Source: GWE2-42-39 sp942493345 (GTDB lineage: Bacteria; Bacteroidota; Bacteroidia; Bacteroidales; Prolixibacteraceae). Taken from it: a stretch of DNA of 64,000 nucleotides. Location of the stretch: assembly GCA_942493345.1 (NCBI GenBank), contig OW818695.1, positions 868,001 through 932,000 on the forward strand, written 5' to 3'. The notes beneath the pieces were generated by a model that was given only the letters and a program-made list of their open reading frames with translations, ran no database searches and was not told the DNA's origin. Below, one piece after another: positions 59,841-64,000 of this stretch (its first letter is position 1; each line of letters opens with the position of its first letter). Both the position numbers and the translations under genes were made by a program.

Positions 59841-59860
59841 ATTTATTAATACTCATTTCT

Positions 59861-61252
59861 ATGAATCCCAAAATCATTATACTGTCACTGCTATTTGCAT
59901 TGAATTCGATATTGAATGGAAAGGCTGCGGAAAAACCAAATATCCTTATCATTAACATTGATGATCTCGGATGGAAGGATGTAGGCTTTATGGGAAGTTC
60001 CTATTACGAGACTCCGAACATTGATTCTCTTTCAAAAAATGGAATGATCTTCACCAACGGTTATTCTTCAGCCGCCAATTGTGCCCCCAGCCGTGCTTGT
60101 CTTATGACCAGTCAATATACGCCACGTCATGGCATATATACTGTTGACAATTCTGACCGTGGCGAATCCAAAAACAGAAAATTGATTCCTACTCCGAATA
60201 AAGTATTCCTGGATGACAATAAAATAACGATAGCTGAACTTTTGCAATCTAATGGATATAAAACTTGCCATATCGGGAAATGGCATTTGGGCGATGATCC
60301 GAAAACGCAGGGATTTGATGTAAATGTTGGAGGAGCTCATTATGGCAGTCCTTCAAGCTATTTTAGTCCATATCACAACAAAGCGCTTCCCGATGGGGCT
60401 CCGGGAGAATACATCACAGACAGACTTGCCGATGAAGCCGTCAATGTCCTGAAAAATATAGGTCAGCAGCCGTTTTTTATGTATTATGCAACCTATGCAG
60501 TTCATTCACCGCTTCAGGCAAAAGAAGAAATCATTCAAAAGTATAAGAAAAAAACGGGTACCGAGGCACAAAACAATGCAACCTATGCGGCCATGATTGA
60601 GTCGATGGATCAAAGCATTGGAAAACTAGTAAAATGCCTGAAGGATGAAGGAAAGTTCGAGAATACATTTATCATTTTTACTACAGACAACGGGGGCGTT
60701 TACAACAGATCGAAGCAATGGCCTTTAAGAGCCGGTAAAGGATCGTATTACGAAGGAGGAATAAGAGTCCCGTTGTTTATTGTATGGCCTCAAAAGGTTA
60801 AGCCATCAACCACCTGTAATGTACCTGTTTCGAATATCGATTTCATGCCAACAATAGCAGATGTTGCGAACATTAAACTACCCCAGGAACAAACTGTTGA
60901 TGGCGTAAGTTTGATCTCATTATTAACCGAAAAAGCCACATCTCTGGATCGCCCGCTATTTTGGCATTTCCCAATATATCTTGAAGGAAATGTAGAGGAA
61001 GCAAGAGATACCATTTTTAGAACAAGGCCAGGGTCGGTCATTCGTTTGGGAGACTGGAAACTTCATGAATATTTTGAAGATGGCGGGCTTGAACTTTATA
61101 ATTTAAAAGAGGATATTGGAGAAAAAAACAATCTTGTAAATACGAATCCTGAAACAGCAAAAAAATTACACAAAATGTTGATCGAATGGAGAAACAAGGT
61201 CAATGCACCTGTTCCGGACAAACTGAATCCGGAATATATCTCCCATCAATAA
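59861..61252 (+). CDS. Family S1 sulfatase (cysteine type)
   Basis: A 463-residue exported sulfatase with a signal ending LNGKAA (about residue 23). Motifs: NILIINIDDLGWKDVGFMG, active-site CAPSR (C74), CHIGKWHLG, FTTDNGGVYN and LRAGKGSYYEGGIRVPLFIVWP. The overall form is arylsulfatase A-like. It starts only 20 bp after the preceding GH106 gene, so the two are co-transcribed, and is followed after 64 bp by the GH106-like gene at 61317. The sulfated position cannot be inferred from the sequence. Confidence 0.93.
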   Translation: MNPKIIILSLLFALNSILNGKAAEKPNILIINIDDLGWKDVGFMGSSYYETPNIDSLSKNGMIFTNGYSSAANCAPSRACLMTSQYTPRHGIYTVDNSDRGESKNRKLIPTPNKVFLDDNKITIAELLQSNGYKTCHIGKWHLGDDPKTQGFDVNVGGAHYGSPSSYFSPYHNKALPDGAPGEYITDRLADEAVNVLKNIGQQPFFMYYATYAVHSPLQAKEEIIQKYKKKTGTEAQNNATYAAMIESMDQSIGKLVKCLKDEGKFENTFIIFTTDNGGVYNRSKQWPLRAGKGSYYEGGIRVPLFIVWPQKVKPSTTCNVPVSNIDFMPTIADVANIKLPQEQTVDGVSLISLLTEKATSLDRPLFWHFPIYLEGNVEEARDTIFRTRPGSVIRLGDWKLHEYFEDGGLELYNLKEDIGEKNNLVNTNPETAKKLHKMLIEWRNKVNAPVPDKLNPEYISHQ

Positions 61253-61316
61253 CGATTTATAAGACTCTCATCGATAAAAATATTGATTCAAAGGAAACAA
61301 AGTTAAAATACCGATT

Positions 61317-64000
61317 ATGAACATTAAAATCACATACATTGTTTTGGCAATTTTGGGAATGACCGGAACTGCGAAAACATACGGACAGCCCGAGTGGCAG
61401 AAGAAATACAACGATCCGAAAGCAATTCACGAAATGTTTTCCAATCCCCCCATGTTTTATGCCCCACACACTTTTTGGTTCTGGGACGATACCATTAAAG
61501 ATGAACATTTTGCCGCTTCAATGATCGATGAAATGGCCAAACAGCGATTGAATCCGGGTTATGCCCATCCCCGGGGCGCTCGTCGTTCTACAGTATATCC
61601 ATCACTGCCTCTTGATCAGTACCTGGAAAAACCGTGGTTCAATAGTTTTGGCAATGCGCTGCAGAAAGCAAAAGACAAAGGAATGACTCTCGGTTTTTGC
61701 GACGAATATGAATGGCCAAGCGGTCAGGCAGCAGGACGGGTATTGAAACTACATCCCGAACTCGAAGCAAAATACCTGGATTGGAAACGGCACGAAGTAC
61801 AAGGTAAATCAACTGTTCTGTATGATTCGGCTGATTTTGCCGTAGCCGGGAAAATAGTTGATGGAAAAATGGACGCATCATCACTGCAATTAATTGGTGA
61901 GGGAAATAACCTGAAGTGGACAGCTCCGGAAGGCAATTGGGTTGTTTATACCTATGTGAAAAAATATCATGCCGGATACGATGGTGGAAAAGTAAATTAT
62001 CTCGATCCGAAACTGATGGATGTCTTTATGCCACTTGTTCACGAACAATATGCAAAACATTTTGGAAATGAGATGGGAAAATCCATCCCCGGCGTATTTG
62101 TCGATAACGAGGGAGATTATGGATGGCAGATGGCTTGGTCGGAATATTTTGCACAACGATATAAAGAAATAAAAAACCGCGACATCCGTTTGTGGCTGCC
62201 CCTGTTGACCGAAAAAGACAATGCCGGTTTATTTGCCAAAGCCCGCTGCGATTGGTACGATGTGGTTTCGGATGTGTATAACGAATGTTTTTTCGAACCG
62301 CTGGTTGATTGGCTGAAGCAACGCAACATGTATTATATCTCGAACCTATGGGAAGAATCGCTGTTGTTTCAGTCACAGGCCATTGGCGATTTTATGCGTA
62401 TTACACGAACGGCAACGATGCCGGGTACCGACTGCCTTGAAATGAAATCGCAGGATGTTCATGATTTCAAGGAAGTACAATCCATCGCCGAATTTGAAGA
62501 CCGTCCGTTTATGAGTGAAATTATGGGCGTGGCAGGATGGGTACAAACGCCCGAAATGATGAAAATGACGATCAATTCCATTACCTCATTCGGCGTTAAT
62601 CACGTGGTACCTCATGGAATTTATGTCAACCGGAGACTTGAAACAATACCGTATCCAGCCGACTGGTATACCGAAAATCCCTATTGGCCATATCTGCACT
62701 ACTGGACTGACTTTTCAAGGCGTGCCGCATTTGTCACCCGGCAAAGCACACTGGTTGCCGATGTGATTTTGATCAATCCGCTTGAAAGCGTGTGGGCGCT
62801 TACCGAGAGTTATTTTTCAAACGAAAAGACAAAACAATGGGATGAACGTTCGGTTGAAACGGAGCAGATGTATTCGGATGCAATGCGGGAAATGAATAAA
62901 AACAATATCGATTTTTTAGTTGCCGACAAATATTATCTCGATAATGGCAAGGTGAAATCGGATAATAAATCGACGAAGATTTCCATCAACAATCACGAGT
63001 TTTCAGCCATGGTGCTTCCTCCTGTTTGTGTCATTTCTCACGCTGCTTCGAATAAAATTCTTGAATTTGCGAAAAGCGGGGGAACCGTCATTATTCTTGG
63101 CGTATTACCTCAAGGTTCACCCGAGCAAGGAATGAAAGATGATGTAATTATCAGCCAGATGAACACATTAAAACAACTTCCGAATGTTATCAATGTGGCA
63201 GCTGATAAAAACAGATTGGGCAAAATGGTAACCGTATTGAATGAAAAAGTAAAACCGCAAATCCGGCTTGAAAATTCAGGAAGACTTTATACTGCCCACA
63301 GAAAAATTGCCACTACCAATTTTTACTGGTTTGCCAACAATACAGATACAACAAGGACTTTCACCGCATGGATGAGAGATGGTGAAGGCGCTGCCGAAAT
63401 ATGGAACTGCGAAACCGGAGAAATTAAAACCGTTGCTTCAAAGAAAGACAATGGATATAACAAGGTTTCGTTAACATTACTACCATACGAAGGCTATTGG
63501 CTTGTGTTCAATCCCGAAGGAAAAATTCAGAATGAATCGAATCAAGCCAAAATTTATGCAAAAGAAATTATTCTGGATGGAAAATGGACGCTCAGCTACC
63601 CGGGAAAAGAGGCCATTTACAAAACGACAGCGAAAATTCAGGCTTCGGCAGATAACGCAATAAATGAAGAAAAATTAAAACCGGGGTACGATGATTCGGA
63701 TTGGAAATATTTCAGAATTGAAAAACCAAAAAGCAAGACAGATACAACAATACCGGAGAAGGCTGAAAATAAATTTACTTATTGGAGAACTCAAATACCT
63801 GTTGGATCAAAATCGATGGTTTTTCCTTCCAGCATGATCGGAACCGATATATGGATTGATGGGAAAAAGACACATCTGACGGATACCTCAATGAATTTAC
63901 CTACAAATGCAGGTTTGTTATCGTTTGTCTGGCCTTCCGAAAATCAGAAATTAGTTTTGACATCTTCATTCAAATTTATCGTAGGTAAAAAAGAAAACTG
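61317..64000 (+). CDS. Divergent GH106-like glycoside hydrolase (3' end outside window)
   Basis: An ATG at 61317 opens a frame that stays open to the last base, so about 894 codons are visible and the end is missing. The signal ends near TYGQ (residue 24). N-terminal blocks are NPPMFYAPHTFWFWDD, GYAHPRGARRS, LGFCDEYEWPSGQAAGR and APEGNWVVYTYVKKYH. Acidic candidates are D263 and E265 in FVDNEGDYGW and E401 in MSEIMGVAGW, in the places of DSWE and EAFT in GH106. The FVHPR/YAHPR and DE(N/Y)..PSG patterns tie it to the gene at 41013. A sugar-binding domain begins near codon 750. Likely a rhamnosidase-clan enzyme of unknown specificity. Confidence 0.72.
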   Translation, partial: MNIKITYIVLAILGMTGTAKTYGQPEWQKKYNDPKAIHEMFSNPPMFYAPHTFWFWDDTIKDEHFAASMIDEMAKQRLNPGYAHPRGARRSTVYPSLPLDQYLEKPWFNSFGNALQKAKDKGMTLGFCDEYEWPSGQAAGRVLKLHPELEAKYLDWKRHEVQGKSTVLYDSADFAVAGKIVDGKMDASSLQLIGEGNNLKWTAPEGNWVVYTYVKKYHAGYDGGKVNYLDPKLMDVFMPLVHEQYAKHFGNEMGKSIPGVFVDNEGDYGWQMAWSEYFAQRYKEIKNRDIRLWLPLLTEKDNAGLFAKARCDWYDVVSDVYNECFFEPLVDWLKQRNMYYISNLWEESLLFQSQAIGDFMRITRTATMPGTDCLEMKSQDVHDFKEVQSIAEFEDRPFMSEIMGVAGWVQTPEMMKMTINSITSFGVNHVVPHGIYVNRRLETIPYPADWYTENPYWPYLHYWTDFSRRAAFVTRQSTLVADVILINPLESVWALTESYFSNEKTKQWDERSVETEQMYSDAMREMNKNNIDFLVADKYYLDNGKVKSDNKSTKISINNHEFSAMVLPPVCVISHAASNKILEFAKSGGTVIILGVLPQGSPEQGMKDDVIISQMNTLKQLPNVINVAADKNRLGKMVTVLNEKVKPQIRLENSGRLYTAHRKIATTNFYWFANNTDTTRTFTAWMRDGEGAAEIWNCETGEIKTVASKKDNGYNKVSLTLLPYEGYWLVFNPEGKIQNESNQAKIYAKEIILDGKWTLSYPGKEAIYKTTAKIQASADNAINEEKLKPGYDDSDWKYFRIEKPKSKTDTTIPEKAENKFTYWRTQIPVGSKSMVFPSSMIGTDIWIDGKKTHLTDTSMNLPTNAGLLSFVWPSENQKLVLTSSFKFIVGKKEN

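Noticed and set aside
1313..64000. Identification of the locus as an ulvan or pectin (RG-I/RG-II) PUL
   Set aside because: No ulvan lyase, GH105, pectate lyase or rhamnogalacturonan lyase is visible; GH106, GH78 and sulfatases alone do not fix the substrate.

Overview
The window is a 64-kb stretch of a Bacteroidota genome that is almost entirely one glycan-degradation region (a polysaccharide utilization locus, PUL). Evidence for the phylum: a SusC/SusD outer-membrane pair with accessory surface lipoproteins, many Sec, lipoprotein or Tat signals on very large glycoside hydrolases, AT-rich intergenic DNA and weak Shine-Dalgarno sites. Genus cannot be read from the sequence; a marine or gut Bacteroidales/Marinilabiliales-type organism is a guess. 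Every gene lies on the + strand except one AraC-type regulator. No rRNA, tRNA, CRISPR, phage or insertion-sequence gene was seen.

Layout. 1-1.2 kb: 3' end of a sulfatase with a PA14-like domain. 1.3-9.9 kb: GH106-type rhamnosidase, an (alpha/alpha)6 glycosidase and a GH78 rhamnosidase. 9.9-10.8 kb: AraC regulator (-), divergent from 11.3-18.7 kb: SusC, SusD and two surface glycan-binding-type lipoproteins. 18.7-19.2 kb: a hairpin and a decayed GH106 fragment. 19.2-22.7 kb: GH106. 22.8-35.1 kb: a phosphorus-themed block holding a propeller/FG-GAP lipoprotein, two glycerophosphodiester phosphodiesterases, a GlpT-like organophosphate transporter, another GH106, and two calcineurin-like phosphoesterases. 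35.2-44.2 kb: GH106, GH36 alpha-galactosidase and a GH106-like lipoprotein. 44.3-64 kb: five GH106 or GH106-like enzymes alternating with three sulfatases; the last gene runs off the window.

How it may work together (inference). The region looks built for a rhamnose-rich glycan carrying sulfate, galactose and perhaps glycerol-phosphate or other phosphodiester groups. SusC/D and partner lipoproteins would capture and import it, sulfatases and phosphoesterases would strip charged groups, ten GH106-type enzymes plus GH78 would remove rhamnose in different contexts, GH36 would remove alpha-galactose, and GlpT would import glycerol-3-phosphate. The pairing of rhamnosidases with a glycerophosphodiester/GlpT module is the most unusual feature. 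Other points of note are a roughly 160-bp duplicated promoter/leader, a propeller cassette shared by two unrelated lipoproteins, and a GH106 gene remnant.

All family calls come from reading motifs by eye; no alignment or database search was run.
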